From: Modicisalibacter ilicicola DSM 19980
Lineage (GTDB): Bacteria; Pseudomonadota; Gammaproteobacteria; Pseudomonadales; Halomonadaceae
DNA: 64,000 nt
Reading direction: 5' to 3'
NCBI RefSeq assembly: GCF_900128925.1
Contig: NZ_FQUJ01000002.1
Coordinates: forward strand, 344,856 to 408,855
A program made the translations under genes and the position numbers. Shown piece by piece: positions 48,886 through 58,643 of the stretch; position 1 is the stretch's first letter; every line of letters begins with the position of its first letter. The notes beneath the pieces were generated by a model. It was not told the origin of the DNA. It did not search any database and saw only the letters and a program-made list of their open reading frames with translations.

Positions 48886-49680
48886 TCAAGCCGGGGCTTT
48901 GAGCACCTGTACCATCGCCTTGTACAACCGCGGCCCGGCCGCCATCAGATTGCCTTCGAGCTCTACGCCGGGGGCGCCGTCAGGACCGCCCATCAGCGCC
49001 CCGGCCTCCTTGAGCAGCAGGGCGCCGACCAGGCTGTCCTGCTCCTCGAGACCCAGCACCAGTGCCGCATCGGCACGCCCGGAGGCCATCTCGGCGATGT
49101 CCAGCAGCGGGCAGCCCGAGGCGGTCAGGGTATCGACCTGAGGGCCAAGACGCTGCACCAGGTGCAGGTAGGTCGGCAGGTGTCGCTCCCGCAGCCAGCT
49201 CTCCGGCAGGCCCATGGCGATACGCGTGCCGGCCACGTGGGTGGCCTTGGTCACCCGGATGCGCTTGCCGTTGTGCTGGGCCCCGCGTCCGCGGCTGGCC
49301 AGGTATTCGTCGTCGCTGAAGGGGCAGATGATCACCGCATGCTCGGGGCGCCCCTTGACCAGACACACCAGGGACAAGGCGAAGTCGTCGCCGGCCACGC
49401 AGAGGTTGGAATAGCCGTGGAAGGGTTCGATCTTCCACAGGATGTCGCGGCCTTCGCCCTCGCCGTCACGATGCGGGGTGAAGCGCCCCGCGACGCCATG
49501 TTGCGGATAGCCGCGGGCCAGCTGACGCACGATAAGGGTTTCGGCATTGCGCGCGGTATCCTCCAGCAAGCCTTGGAGGTTGTGATCGCCGTGCGCATTC
49601 TCGATACGCTCGCGGACGCGCAGGAATTGTTCGGCAGCACTGCGTGCGGCACGCAGGGCATATTGGACCATCGGATGCAT
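48886..49680 (-). CDS. suhB: SuhB-locus inositol monophosphatase-fold protein lacking the metal site
   Basis: 264 residues collinear with SuhB (start MHPMVQYALRAARSA; later LASRGRGAQHNGKRIR). The catalytic metal motifs are altered: DPLDGT reads EPFHGYSN, the GEE region reads GVAGRFTPH, the early EVD reads LLEDTARNAE, and the late WD reads EEQDSL. It is therefore unlikely to be an active phosphatase. E. coli SuhB also acts as a ribosomal RNA antitermination factor with NusA and RNA polymerase, a role not needing catalysis. It is divergent from trmJ, in the usual suhB-trmJ-cysE-isc order. Confidence 0.85.
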   Translation of the reverse strand: MHPMVQYALRAARSAAEQFLRVRERIENAHGDHNLQGLLEDTARNAETLIVRQLARGYPQHGVAGRFTPHRDGEGEGRDILWKIEPFHGYSNLCVAGDDFALSLVCLVKGRPEHAVIICPFSDDEYLASRGRGAQHNGKRIRVTKATHVAGTRIAMGLPESWLRERHLPTYLHLVQRLGPQVDTLTASGCPLLDIAEMASGRADAALVLGLEEQDSLVGALLLKEAGALMGGPDGAPGVELEGNLMAAGPRLYKAMVQVLKAPA

Positions 49681-49839
49681 GATCGGGCCTTGGAGAGTCG
49701 ATGACTGTTAAAGAACGCCACGCATGCTAGCAAAAAGTCGCATGCCGGGCCACGATAATCGCGCCACGCCGCCATCCCCGCGTTGCCGTGATAGACTTCG
49801 CGAGTTCCTGTTTTCCCGATTTTCGGATGATCCTTCGCC

Positions 49840-50619
49840 ATGCTCGACCGCCCCTTCTCTCTCGCTCAACTGCGCATCGTCCTCGTCGGCACCAGCCACC
49901 CCGGCAATGTCGGCGGCGTGGCCCGGGCCATGAAGAACATGGGGCTTGACGATCTGGCGCTGGTCACGCCACGTTGCGAGGTGCGCACCAGCGAAGCCGT
50001 CTCCCGCGCCTCGGGAGCGGACGAACTGGTCGCCGCCGCGCCCGTTCACGACACCCTGGAGAGCGCCGTGGCCGACGCCACCCTGGTGGTGGGTGCCAGC
50101 GCGCGTTCGCGAAACCTGCCCTGGCCGATGCTCACGCCGCGACAGCTGGGCGGCTGCCTGGTCGCGGAGCTCACGCCCGCCGATGCCCGGGTGGCACTGG
50201 TCTTCGGCCGCGAGGATAGCGGGTTGACCAACAACGAGCTGCAACGCTGCCATCGCCATGTGCACATCCCGACCAACCCGGATTTCAGTTCGCTGAACCT
50301 GGCCGCCGCGGTGCAGGTGCTGGCCTATGAATGCCGCCAGGCCTGGCTGCAGGAGGCGCACCCGAGCGAGGCCGAGTCCGCCATGCCCTTCGGGCTCGAA
50401 TGGGACAGCCCCCTGGCCAGTCATGCCGACCTGGAGCGTTTCTTCGACCATCTGGAGCGTGCATTGATCGCCGTCGAATTTCACGACCCGGCACAACCGC
50501 GGCAACTGATGGCCCGGCTGCGTCGCCTTTACCTGCGCGCACGACCCGACCAGATGGAAATCAGCATCCTGCGTGGCATCCTCAGTGCCATGGAGAAGAA
50601 AGCCGGCGCTTCCCGCTGA
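49840..50619 (+). CDS. trmJ: tRNA (cytidine/uridine-2'-O-)-methyltransferase TrmJ
   Basis: 259 residues of the SPOUT family: [19 protein letters not shown] at the N-terminus, [16 protein letters not shown] and the knot end [19 protein letters not shown]. It methylates ribose at position 32 of tRNAs. C-terminal helical extension as in E. coli TrmJ. Located between suhB and cysE. Confidence 0.95.
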   Translation: MLDRPFSLAQLRIVLVGTSHPGNVGGVARAMKNMGLDDLALVTPRCEVRTSEAVSRASGADELVAAAPVHDTLESAVADATLVVGASARSRNLPWPMLTPRQLGGCLVAELTPADARVALVFGREDSGLTNNELQRCHRHVHIPTNPDFSSLNLAAAVQVLAYECRQAWLQEAHPSEAESAMPFGLEWDSPLASHADLERFFDHLERALIAVEFHDPAQPRQLMARLRRLYLRARPDQMEISILRGILSAMEKKAGASR

Positions 50620-50731
50620 CACGAACGAGGGTACCGCAGACACCTTGCAGGGCCGCCCAGGCACCCCAATAATGAGGAATTCGAGCGGCGCGAGAGTCGA
50701 CTGCCGATCAGCCCCCTACAAGGATTGCTCC

Positions 50732-51649
50732 ATGTTCAGCCGTCTGCGAGAAGACATCAACAGCGTATTCGCGCGCGACCCGGCAGCCCGCAACGTCTTC
50801 GAGGTGCTGACCAACTACCCGGGCCTGCACGCCCTGCTCGCGCATCGCCTGAGCCACTGGCTGTGGCAGAAGAACCTCAAATGGCTGGCGCGCACGCTAT
50901 CGACGCTGTTTCGCTGGCTGACCGGCATCGAAATCCACCCCGGCGCAATGATCGGCCGGCGTTTCTTCATCGACCATGGCTTGGGCGTGGTCATCGGCGA
51001 AACCGCCGAAGTGGGGGACGACGTCACCCTCTACCAGGGCGTCACACTGGGGGGGACCAGCTGGAACAAGGGCAAGCGCCACCCCACCCTGGAAGATGGC
51101 GTCATCGTCGGCGCGGGCGCCAAGATTCTTGGCCCCTTCACCGTGGGAGCCGGCGCCAAGATAGGCTCCAACGCCGTGGTCACCAAGGCGGTGCCTGCCG
51201 GTGCCACGGTGGTCGGCATCCCGGGCAAGATCGTCAAGCGGGCCGACCCGGATGTCGAGGAAGAGCCCCCCTTCGACCCGGAGCGACGCGAGGCGATTCG
51301 CCAGAAGTTCGGCTTCGATGCCTACGGCGTGAGTCAGGACATGCCCGACCCGGTGGCCCACTCCATGCAGGCCATGCTCGATCACATGCACGCCGTGGAT
51401 CAGCGCATCGAGGTGATGTGCGCCACGCTGCGCAAGCTCGACGCCAGCTATCGGGCAGGCCAGCTGCCGGCGTTGCGCGACGAGGACTTCGCGGGGATCC
51501 TCGACGAGGCCGACACTCCCTGCCCTCCCAACGAGAAGCGTCCGCCCGAGGAAAGGCCGCCCTCGCCAGACGAGGACGCCTCTGGCGACAGGGTTGCCTC
51601 GCCCGAGGCGTCCACGCCTGCTTCCAGACGCGCAGGGAATGAACGCTGA
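50732..51649 (+). CDS. cysE: serine O-acetyltransferase with long C-terminal tail
   Basis: 305 residues. N-terminal helices, then the left-handed beta-helix with hexapeptide repeats ([20 protein letters not shown]; catalytic His in IDHG) and the CoA region [15 protein letters not shown]. It makes O-acetylserine for cysteine synthesis, supplying sulfur to the adjacent IscS. The last 60 or so residues are an added acidic/proline-rich tail ([19 protein letters not shown]) with low complexity. Start at 50732 (MFSRLRED); the frame is open to 50573. Confidence 0.93.
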   Translation: MFSRLREDINSVFARDPAARNVFEVLTNYPGLHALLAHRLSHWLWQKNLKWLARTLSTLFRWLTGIEIHPGAMIGRRFFIDHGLGVVIGETAEVGDDVTLYQGVTLGGTSWNKGKRHPTLEDGVIVGAGAKILGPFTVGAGAKIGSNAVVTKAVPAGATVVGIPGKIVKRADPDVEEEPPFDPERREAIRQKFGFDAYGVSQDMPDPVAHSMQAMLDHMHAVDQRIEVMCATLRKLDASYRAGQLPALRDEDFAGILDEADTPCPPNEKRPPEERPPSPDEDASGDRVASPEASTPASRRAGNER

Positions 51650-51665
51650 GCATTGGCGGCTATTG

Positions 51666-51694
51666 TTGACCGTTCTACTCGGTTTTCTCATAAT
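51666..51694 (+). promoter_or_regulatory. iscR promoter
   Basis: -35 TTGACC and -10 CATAAT with 17-bp spacing, 87 bp before the iscR ATG. No clear IscR type 1 site was recognised around it. Confidence 0.6.
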
Positions 51695-51780
51695 GGCCCC
51701 ATCCCGTCGAGGTGACCAGCTGGATTGCCACCTTGACGTCATTTCTCGGCCATCCGACCGACTCTCTGCGTTCGACACCT

Positions 51781-52251
51781 ATGCGCCTGACCACGAAAGG
51801 ACGCTACGCCGTCACTGCCATGCTCGACCTGGCCCTGCATGCCGATCAACGTCCGGTCAGTCTGGCCGACATCGCCCGGCGTCAGGATATCTCGCTGTCG
51901 TACCTCGAGCAGCTTTTCGCCAGGTTGCGCCGCTCCGAGCTCGTCACCAGCGTGCGCGGCCCCGGCGGCGGCTACCTTCTGGCCGTGACCCCGGCGGAGG
52001 TATCGGTCGCCCGAGTCATCGATGCCGTCGATGAGTCGGTGGATGCCACCCGCTGTCAGGGCCTCGCGGACTGTCAGGGAGGCCGGACCTGCCTGACACA
52101 TCACCTCTGGAGCGAACTCTCGGCGGAAATCCACGGCTTTCTCGATGGCGTGACGCTCGGGGATCTGATCAACCGCCAGGAGGTGCGCAGCATTGCCGCC
52201 CGGCAACGACAGCAGTTCGCCGGCGACACCATCGCCATCGACACGCCTTAA
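51781..52251 (+). CDS. iscR: Fe-S cluster regulator IscR
   Basis: 156 residues of the Rrf2 family. Winged-helix start [20 protein letters not shown] and the three cluster Cys with His ligand in [18 protein letters not shown] (about 92-108). With a 2Fe-2S cluster IscR represses the isc operon. Start at 51781; the frame is open to 51712. Confidence 0.96.
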   Translation: MRLTTKGRYAVTAMLDLALHADQRPVSLADIARRQDISLSYLEQLFARLRRSELVTSVRGPGGGYLLAVTPAEVSVARVIDAVDESVDATRCQGLADCQGGRTCLTHHLWSELSAEIHGFLDGVTLGDLINRQEVRSIAARQRQQFAGDTIAIDTP

Positions 52252-52280
52252 CCCAACGCTGCGGAACGACGAGCAGGCCC

Positions 52281-53438
52281 ATGGTCACGAACGCCCCCAT
52301 CTATCTCGATTATGCCGCGACCACCCCGGTCGATCCTCGCGTCGCCGAGGTCATGAGCCGGCACCTGACCCTGGAGGGCGTCTTCGCCAACCCGGCCTCG
52401 CGCAGCCACATGCCCGGCTGGCAAGCCGAGCAGGTCGTGGAGGGAGCGCGCCGCCAGGTGGCCGACCTGATTGGTGCCGACCCCAGGGAGATCGTCTGGA
52501 CCTCGGGGGCCACCGAAGCCGACAATCTGGCCTTGACGGGCTACCTGCGGGCCAATCGTGCCCGCGGCCGCCATCTGGTGACCTCGAGCATCGAGCACAA
52601 GGCCATCCTCGACACCGCCAGCGCCCTGGAGGCCGAGGGCTTCGAGGTCACGCGGCTGGTCCCGGAGCGCGATGGTCGCATTTCGCCCGCCCGGCTGGCC
52701 GAGGCGATGCGGGACGATACCGTGCTGGTCTCGCTGATGGCGGTGAACAACGAACTGGGCACGATCAACGACGTCACCGCGCTGGCGGAAGTGGCCCATG
52801 CTCATGGCGCCGCCCTGCACGTGGATGCGGCGCAGGCGGTGGGGCGCATCGAGCTGGACGTTGCCCGCCAGGGCGTCGATCTGATGTCGCTGTCGGGCCA
52901 CAAGGCCTATGGCCCCAAGGGCATCGGCGCGCTCTATGTGCGGCGCAGCCCGGACATCCGCCTCGAGGCCCTGATCCATGGCGGTGGCCACGAGCGTGGC
53001 ATGCGCTCCGGCACCCTGGCGACCCATCAGATCGCCGGCATGGGCGAGGCCTTTGCCCTCGCCGAGGCCGAGGGCGCTGCCGATCAGGAACGCATCGCCG
53101 CCTTCGCTCGACGCTTCCTCGGCGGGCTCGAGGGGCTCGAGACCGTTCATTGCAACACCGAAACGAGCGTGTCCGTGCCCAACATCGTCAATCTGGCCTT
53201 CGACGGCGTGGATGGCGAATCGCTGCTGATGGCCCTGCGGGGCATTGCGGTCTCCACCGGTTCGGCATGCAACTCGGCGAGCCTCGAGCCATCCTATGTA
53301 CTGAAAGGCATCGGTGTCCCCCGAGCCCGAGCACTGACATCCCTGCGCTTCAGCTTCGGACGCTTCACCAGCGACACCGACATCGACGCCGCACTCGCCG
53401 AACTGCGGCATGCGCTGAACGCCCTGACCCAACATTGA
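52281..53438 (+). CDS. iscS: cysteine desulfurase IscS
   Basis: 385 residues, a class V aminotransferase fold with PLP. The PLP Lys lies in SLSGHKAYGPKG (about 206) and the active Cys in STGSACNSASLEPSYVL (about 333). It removes sulfur from cysteine for Fe-S clusters and tRNA thiolation. E. coli IscS is 404 residues; the end is shorter here. Followed after 10 bp by iscA rather than iscU. Confidence 0.95.
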   Translation: MVTNAPIYLDYAATTPVDPRVAEVMSRHLTLEGVFANPASRSHMPGWQAEQVVEGARRQVADLIGADPREIVWTSGATEADNLALTGYLRANRARGRHLVTSSIEHKAILDTASALEAEGFEVTRLVPERDGRISPARLAEAMRDDTVLVSLMAVNNELGTINDVTALAEVAHAHGAALHVDAAQAVGRIELDVARQGVDLMSLSGHKAYGPKGIGALYVRRSPDIRLEALIHGGGHERGMRSGTLATHQIAGMGEAFALAEAEGAADQERIAAFARRFLGGLEGLETVHCNTETSVSVPNIVNLAFDGVDGESLLMALRGIAVSTGSACNSASLEPSYVLKGIGVPRARALTSLRFSFGRFTSDTDIDAALAELRHALNALTQH

Positions 53439-53448
53439 GGAGGTTTTC

Positions 53449-53775
53449 ATGGCACAGTTTTCGATCACTCCTGCCGCCGCCAAGCAGATCCGTCAGGTGC
53501 TCGACGAGCGCGGCCACGGCCTCGGGCTGCGCGTCACCGTCAAGCCCAGCGGTTGCTCGGGGTACAGCTACGTGCTCGACTTCGCCGACCAGGAGGCCAG
53601 CAACGACGTGGCCTTCGAGGAGCATGGCGCCAAGGTCTTCCTCGCCCCGGAAGCCCTGAACATGCTCGATGGCAGCGAAGTGGACTATGTCTCGGAAGGG
53701 CTCAACCGCTTCTTCCGCTTCAACAACCCCAACGTGAAGGATCAATGCGGCTGCGGCGAAAGCTTCAGCGTGTGA
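53449..53775 (+). CDS. iscA: Fe-S cluster assembly A-type protein IscA
   Basis: 108 residues. The three conserved Cys appear in [10 protein letters not shown] and DQCGCGES near the C-terminus. A-type proteins deliver iron or clusters to apoproteins. The spelling [16 protein letters not shown] matches IscA rather than ErpA. Shine-Dalgarno GAGGAGG. hscB, hscA and fdx are absent; the next gene is ndk. Confidence 0.94.
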   Translation: MAQFSITPAAAKQIRQVLDERGHGLGLRVTVKPSGCSGYSYVLDFADQEASNDVAFEEHGAKVFLAPEALNMLDGSEVDYVSEGLNRFFRFNNPNVKDQCGCGESFSV

Positions 53776-53806
53776 ATCACGCGCATTGACACGACCCAGG
53801 TTTCGC

Positions 53807-53841
53807 AACGGTTCGGGATGCTCAACGCGCCTCGAACCGTT
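53807..53841 (+). other. inverted repeat in the iscA-ndk interval
   Basis: AACGGTTCG (53807-53815) and CGAACCGTT (53833-53841) form a perfect 9-bp stem with a 17-base loop. A TACAAT box overlaps its end, and CGCGCTTTTTT follows. It could be a weak terminator for isc or part of the ndk promoter/leader. Confidence 0.4.
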
Positions 53842-53887
53842 ACAATATCGCGCTTTTTTCGATCACACCTCCAGGAGAGACACCCGC

Positions 53888-54316
53888 ATGGCCACTCAGC
53901 GTACGCTATCCATCATCAAGCCCGATGCCGTTGCCAAGAACGTGATCGGCGAGATCTACAGCCGCTTCGAGAAGGCTGGCCTGAAGATCGTCGCCGCCAA
54001 GATGCTGCACCTCTCCAGGGAGCAGGCGGAAGGCTTCTATGCCGAGCACAAGGAGCGAGGCTTCTTCGCCGACCTGGTCGGCTTCATGACCTCGGGCCCG
54101 GTGATGGTGCAGGTGCTCGAGGGCGATGACGCCGTCGCCAGAAACCGGGACCTGATGGGGGCGACCAATCCCAAGGAAGCCGCTCCGGGCACCATCCGCG
54201 CCGATTTCGCCCAGTCCATCGATGCCAACGCCGTGCACGGCTCCGACTCGCCGGAATCCGCGCAGCGTGAAGTGGCCTACTTCTTCGGCGAAGACGAGAT
54301 CTGCCCGCGCGGCTGA
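53888..54316 (+). CDS. ndk: nucleoside diphosphate kinase
   Basis: 142 residues. [12 protein letters not shown]-type start ([14 protein letters not shown]) and catalytic His in [12 protein letters not shown] (about 117). Balances NTP and dNTP pools. Start at 53888 (MATQRTL) with AGGAGAG upstream; the frame is open to 53786. Rnk, its presumed regulator, is encoded at 27.6 kb in this window. Confidence 0.97.
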   Translation: MATQRTLSIIKPDAVAKNVIGEIYSRFEKAGLKIVAAKMLHLSREQAEGFYAEHKERGFFADLVGFMTSGPVMVQVLEGDDAVARNRDLMGATNPKEAAPGTIRADFAQSIDANAVHGSDSPESAQREVAYFFGEDEICPRG

Positions 54317-54325
54317 TCCGACACT

Positions 54326-54346
54326 GCGGGGGCACGCCGCCCCCGC
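54326..54346 (+). terminator. hairpin after ndk
   Basis: Perfect 8-bp GC stem GCGGGGGC/GCCCCCGC with five-base loop, ten bases after the ndk stop; followed by CCTCTGCTCC, without a true T-run, so termination would be partial or Rho-assisted. Confidence 0.4.
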
Positions 54347-54376
54347 CCTCTGCTCCCACGACCTGTCGACATCTCC

Positions 54377-55516
54377 ATGACCGCATCCGCCTTTGCTGCT
54401 CAGAATGATCAACGCACCAATCTGCTCGGTCTGTCCCGGGAGCAGATGGAAGCCTTCTTCGTCTCCATCGGCGAGAAGAAGTTTCGTGCTGCCCAGGTGA
54501 TGAAATGGATCCATCACGAGGGCTGCGACGACTTCGAGGCCATGACCAACCTGTCCAAGACATTGCGGGCACGGCTCGCCCAGGTCGCGGAGATCAGGGG
54601 CCCCGGCGTGGTCTACGAAGGTGCCTCGAAGGACGGCACCCGCAAGTGGGTGCTGGAAGTCGAGGACGGCAGCTACGTGGAAACGGTGCTGATTCCTTCC
54701 GAAAACGGCAACCGCCGCACGCTGTGCGTCTCCTCCCAGGTCGGCTGCTCCCTGGACTGCAGCTTCTGCTCCACCGGCAAGCAGGGCTTCCAGCGCAACC
54801 TGACCGCCGCCGAGATCATCGGCCAGGTCTGGGTGGCGTGCCGCAGTGCAGGCCCGCGCCGCGACAGCCTCAGCAGACCGGTCACCAACGTGGTGATGAT
54901 GGGCATGGGCGAGCCCCTGCTCAACTACGACAACGTCGTGCCGGCCATGAAGCTGATGCTCGACGACACCGCCTACGGCCTGTCCAAGCGCCGCGTCACC
55001 CTGTCGACCTCCGGCGTGGTGCCGATGATCGACAAGCTCGGCGACGAACTGGACGTCAGCCTGGCCATCTCGTTGCACGCCGCCAACGATGAACTGCGCA
55101 ACGAGCTGGTGCCGCTCAATCGCAAGTACAATATCAGCACCCTGCTCGAGGCCTGCCAGCGCTATCTGGCGAAATGCGCCGACACGCGCATGGTCACCAT
55201 CGAGTACACCCTGATCAAGGATGTCAACGATCAGCGCCAGCACGCCGAACAGCTCGCCGAACTGCTCGAGACGTTGCCGTGCAAGATCAACCTGATCCCT
55301 TTCAACCCGTTTCCCCACTCGGGCTACGAGAAACCGTCGCGCAACCAGGCGATGCGTTTTCAGCAGTGGCTGTATGAGCTGGGTTACACGGCACCGATCC
55401 GCATGACCCGGGGCGATGACATCGATGCCGCCTGCGGCCAGCTGGTCGGGCGCGTCAAGGACAGGACCCGGCGTCACGAACGCTATATTCAATCAATCCA
55501 GATCGATGCCGATTAA
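54377..55516 (+). CDS. rlmN: dual-specificity rRNA/tRNA adenine-C2 methyltransferase
   Basis: 379 residues. Radical-SAM motif in [13 protein letters not shown] (Cx3Cx2C) and the resolving Cys in the C-terminal part (DIDAACGQL). RlmN methylates A2503 of 23S rRNA and A37 of some tRNAs. Sits in the normal ndk-rlmN-pilF order. Confidence 0.96.
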   Translation: MTASAFAAQNDQRTNLLGLSREQMEAFFVSIGEKKFRAAQVMKWIHHEGCDDFEAMTNLSKTLRARLAQVAEIRGPGVVYEGASKDGTRKWVLEVEDGSYVETVLIPSENGNRRTLCVSSQVGCSLDCSFCSTGKQGFQRNLTAAEIIGQVWVACRSAGPRRDSLSRPVTNVVMMGMGEPLLNYDNVVPAMKLMLDDTAYGLSKRRVTLSTSGVVPMIDKLGDELDVSLAISLHAANDELRNELVPLNRKYNISTLLEACQRYLAKCADTRMVTIEYTLIKDVNDQRQHAEQLAELLETLPCKINLIPFNPFPHSGYEKPSRNQAMRFQQWLYELGYTAPIRMTRGDDIDAACGQLVGRVKDRTRRHERYIQSIQIDAD

Positions 55517-55638
55517 CCTTGAGAGACGATCTTGACTTGGAGCGCTCGCGACGCTTTGATGAGTACGCCTCGTCTAATACCACTGGTCATTAAGCAGGCC
55601 GTCCGGGGCCGTACGGCAGGCCTCCAGCAGAGGGCATC

Positions 55639-56385
55639 ATGAGCCAACCTCACCGATCTTCGTTGCCTGTCAGGCTCTCGGCCGCGCTATTCGCCGTGGC
55701 CTGGCTGTCCGGCTGCGCCACGCCGACGCCGGATGGCGACCGGCAGCCGGTGGATCTCGACCAGGCGCTCACGCTCAACGTCACCATGGGCATCGAGTAC
55801 ATGGAGCAGGGCAACCTGGCCCGGGCCCAGTCCAAGATCGACCGAGCGCTCGAGATCGAACCCGACTCTCCCCAGGCGCTGCACGCTCAGGCCCTGATCT
55901 ATCAGCGCCAGGGGGAAAGCCAGATGGCCGACCGTTTCTTCCGGCGCGCCTTGTCCATCGCGCCGGACTTCACTCGAGGCCGCAACAACTATGCGGCATT
56001 CCTGTATTCTCGGGGGCGTATCGAGGAATCCTGCGCCCAGCTCGAGCGTGCCAGCCAGGACATCAAGTACAATAATCGTGCCCAGCTGTTCACCAACCTG
56101 GGCCAATGCCAGTGGGAGCTCGGCGACGTCTCGAATGCCCGGGCGAGCCTGAACCGCGCTCAGGCCATCGACCCTCGCACTGCTCGCAGCCACCTGATCC
56201 TGGCGCGGATCGATCACGCCGAGGGCAACCCGGATCGCGCCTGGGAGCAGTTGCAATCCTTCATCCGACTGGCCGGCACCACCCCCGAGAGCCTGCGACT
56301 CGCTGCGCAGCTTGCCAGGGCCCGGGGCGATGACGCTGCCGCTGCCTTCTATTCACGGCAGATAGAGGCCCGGGACGCACCTTGA
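55639..56385 (+). CDS. pilF: type IV pilus biogenesis/stability lipoprotein PilF (PilW)
   Basis: 248 residues. Lipobox AVAWLSGC, then about six tetratricopeptide repeats (for example NVTMGIEYMEQGNLARAQSK and TNLGQCQWELGDVSNARASL). PilF helps the PilQ secretin assemble in the outer membrane. It begins 122 bp after rlmN and is followed by rodZ after 25 bp. Confidence 0.9.
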   Translation: MSQPHRSSLPVRLSAALFAVAWLSGCATPTPDGDRQPVDLDQALTLNVTMGIEYMEQGNLARAQSKIDRALEIEPDSPQALHAQALIYQRQGESQMADRFFRRALSIAPDFTRGRNNYAAFLYSRGRIEESCAQLERASQDIKYNNRAQLFTNLGQCQWELGDVSNARASLNRAQAIDPRTARSHLILARIDHAEGNPDRAWEQLQSFIRLAGTTPESLRLAAQLARARGDDAAAAFYSRQIEARDAP

Positions 56386-56410
56386 CCGAATCGAAGAGGA
56401 AAGCTCAGCC

Positions 56411-57448
56411 ATGAGCGAAACACAAGAACGACAGGAAGCGAGTTTCGAGCCCATGCACCAGGCATCGCCCGGTGAATTGCTCAGGCGCGAGCGGGAAAAC
56501 CAGGGGCTCGGTCTCGAGGAGGTGGCGGTTCAGCTCAACCTGCGACCGGCGGTGGTCGCGGGCCTCGAGGCCGATCGCTACGACGAGGTGCCGATCGCCG
56601 CCTATCGCCGCGGCTATCTGCGGGCCTACGCACGCTTGATGGGCATCGACGAGCGTGAAGTGGTGGACGCCTACAACAGCCAGCACGGCCACGGCGATCT
56701 CGAGCGCAAGGTGACCCCCGTGCATGCGGCCAACCCCCCTTCCCGGGTCGGCTCCTGGATCTTCAAGCTGGTCACGTTGCTGGTGATCCTGGGCCTGATC
56801 GCCCTGACCCTGCTCTGGTGGCAGAGCCGCGACGGCAACGATGTCCTCGCCGGCCTGGGCAACGGCGAAACCGTCGAGATGGAGGCCGCCGACGGCGAAT
56901 CGGCGGATGCCGCGACCAGCGACGCCGCGCCTGCCGAGGCAAGTTCTGCCGGGGAGAGCCCTGCCGAGGCGAGCACCGACGACGACTTGCCTCCGCTACC
57001 GGCGGAGGACGAGGAACTGGGGCTCGTCGAGGAGAACGCCGCCGACACGCAGACAGCAAGTACCGAGGAAGTCGCCGAAGGCGACACCGGCAGCATGATC
57101 GAACCGGGCACCGCACCCACGATCGACGAGGGTGACGGCGCCGTCGAGGCCGAGGAGACCTCGACGACCTCCGAAGCGCAGACCGCCGCGGAACCGGCAC
57201 CCGACGGCCGGCGTCTGATGTTCACCTTCAACGAGCAGTCCTGGACCGAGGTCTTCGACGCCAACGACCAGCGCATCCTGGTCGGCCTGCAGGCCGCCGG
57301 TACCGAGGCAACGGCCGAGGGCGATCCCCCCTTTCGCCTGACCATCGGCAATGCCAGCGGTGTCGAACTGCGCTACCGTGGCGAAGAGGTCGATCTCGGC
57401 GCCCGGGCCGGCGGCACCAATGTCGCTCGTTTCACCTTGGGAGAATGA
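56411..57448 (+). CDS. rodZ: cytoskeletal protein RodZ
   Basis: 345 residues. N-terminal cytoplasmic HTH (about 18-90; LGLEEVAVQLNLRPAVVAGL), one membrane helix about 113-135 (LVTLLVILGLIALTLLWW), a long Glu/Ala/Thr-rich periplasmic linker (about 145-265) and a C-terminal beta domain (SWTEVFDANDQRILVG). RodZ ties MreB to the membrane and sets cell width. Confidence 0.92.
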   Translation: MSETQERQEASFEPMHQASPGELLRRERENQGLGLEEVAVQLNLRPAVVAGLEADRYDEVPIAAYRRGYLRAYARLMGIDEREVVDAYNSQHGHGDLERKVTPVHAANPPSRVGSWIFKLVTLLVILGLIALTLLWWQSRDGNDVLAGLGNGETVEMEAADGESADAATSDAAPAEASSAGESPAEASTDDDLPPLPAEDEELGLVEENAADTQTASTEEVAEGDTGSMIEPGTAPTIDEGDGAVEAEETSTTSEAQTAAEPAPDGRRLMFTFNEQSWTEVFDANDQRILVGLQAAGTEATAEGDPPFRLTIGNASGVELRYRGEEVDLGARAGGTNVARFTLGE

Positions 57449-57457
57449 ACCACGCCT

Positions 57458-58573
57458 ATGTACGCTCAGTCTCCGATACAACGGCGCAAGTCGCGCCAGA
57501 TCCATGTCGGCTCCGTGGCGGTGGGGGGCGATGCCCCGATCTCCGTGCAGAGCATGACCAATACCGACACGCTCGATGTCGATGCCACGGTAGGCCAGAT
57601 CGAACGCCTTGAAGCCGCCGGCGCCGACATCGTGCGCGTCTCGGTGCCCACCATGGAGGCCGCCGAGGCCTTCGGCCGCATCAAGCGCCGAGTCCAGGTC
57701 CCCCTGGTGGCCGACATCCATTTCGATTACAAGATCGCCCTGCGGGTCGCCGAACTTGGTGTCGATTGCCTGCGCATCAACCCCGGCAACATCGGTCGCG
57801 AGGACCGGGTGCGGGCGGTAGTGGAAGCGGCACGGGACAACGGCATCCCGATCCGTATCGGCGTGAACGCCGGTTCCCTGGAAAAGGACCTGCAGAAGAA
57901 ATACGGCGAGCCGACGCCCGAGGCACTGGTCGAATCCGCCCTGCGCCACATCGACCATCTCGAGCGCCTCGACTTCCCCGACTTCAAGGTCAGCGTCAAG
58001 GCATCCGACGTGTTCATGGCCGTGGCCGCCTATCGCCAGCTGGCCGCACGGATCGAGCAGCCGCTGCACTTGGGGATAACCGAGGCCGGCGGCCTGCGCT
58101 CGGGAACCGTCAAGTCGTCGATCGGCCTGGGGATGCTGCTGATGGATGGCATCGGCGACACCATTCGTGTCTCGCTGGCCGCGGACCCGGTCGAGGAGAT
58201 CAAGGTCGGCTACGACATGCTCAAGAGCCTCAAGCTACGCTCCAAGGGCATCAACTTCATCGCCTGCCCCAGCTGTTCTCGACAGAACTTCGACGTCATC
58301 GGCACCATGAACGAGCTCGAGGCGCGTCTCGAGGACGTCATGACGCCGCTGGACGTATCGGTCATCGGCTGCGTGGTCAATGGCCCCGGCGAAGCCAGGG
58401 AAACCGACATCGGCCTGACCGGCGGCAGTCCCGCCAACCTCGTCTATCTCGATGGCAAACCCGCCTCGAAGCTGCGCAACGACCACCTGGTGGACGATCT
58501 CGAGCGGCTGATTCGCGACAAGGTGCGCGAAAAGCAGGCGGCGGAGCAGGACATGATCGCCCGCCAGGGCTGA
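57458..58573 (+). CDS. ispG: (E)-4-hydroxy-3-methylbut-2-enyl-diphosphate synthase
   Basis: 371 residues. The 4Fe-4S ligands are in [12 protein letters not shown] and [16 protein letters not shown]; the TIM barrel start [17 protein letters not shown] is typical. Penultimate step of the MEP isoprenoid route, which links to Fe-S supply from the nearby isc genes. Ten bp after rodZ. Confidence 0.97.
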   Translation: MYAQSPIQRRKSRQIHVGSVAVGGDAPISVQSMTNTDTLDVDATVGQIERLEAAGADIVRVSVPTMEAAEAFGRIKRRVQVPLVADIHFDYKIALRVAELGVDCLRINPGNIGREDRVRAVVEAARDNGIPIRIGVNAGSLEKDLQKKYGEPTPEALVESALRHIDHLERLDFPDFKVSVKASDVFMAVAAYRQLAARIEQPLHLGITEAGGLRSGTVKSSIGLGMLLMDGIGDTIRVSLAADPVEEIKVGYDMLKSLKLRSKGINFIACPSCSRQNFDVIGTMNELEARLEDVMTPLDVSVIGCVVNGPGEARETDIGLTGGSPANLVYLDGKPASKLRNDHLVDDLERLIRDKVREKQAAEQDMIARQG

Positions 58574-58643
58574 CATATCGTTTCGGCCGATCGACGTTAC
58601 GGGTAAGATAGCCGGCCGATCGGCATGTCAGGAGTACCTTTTT

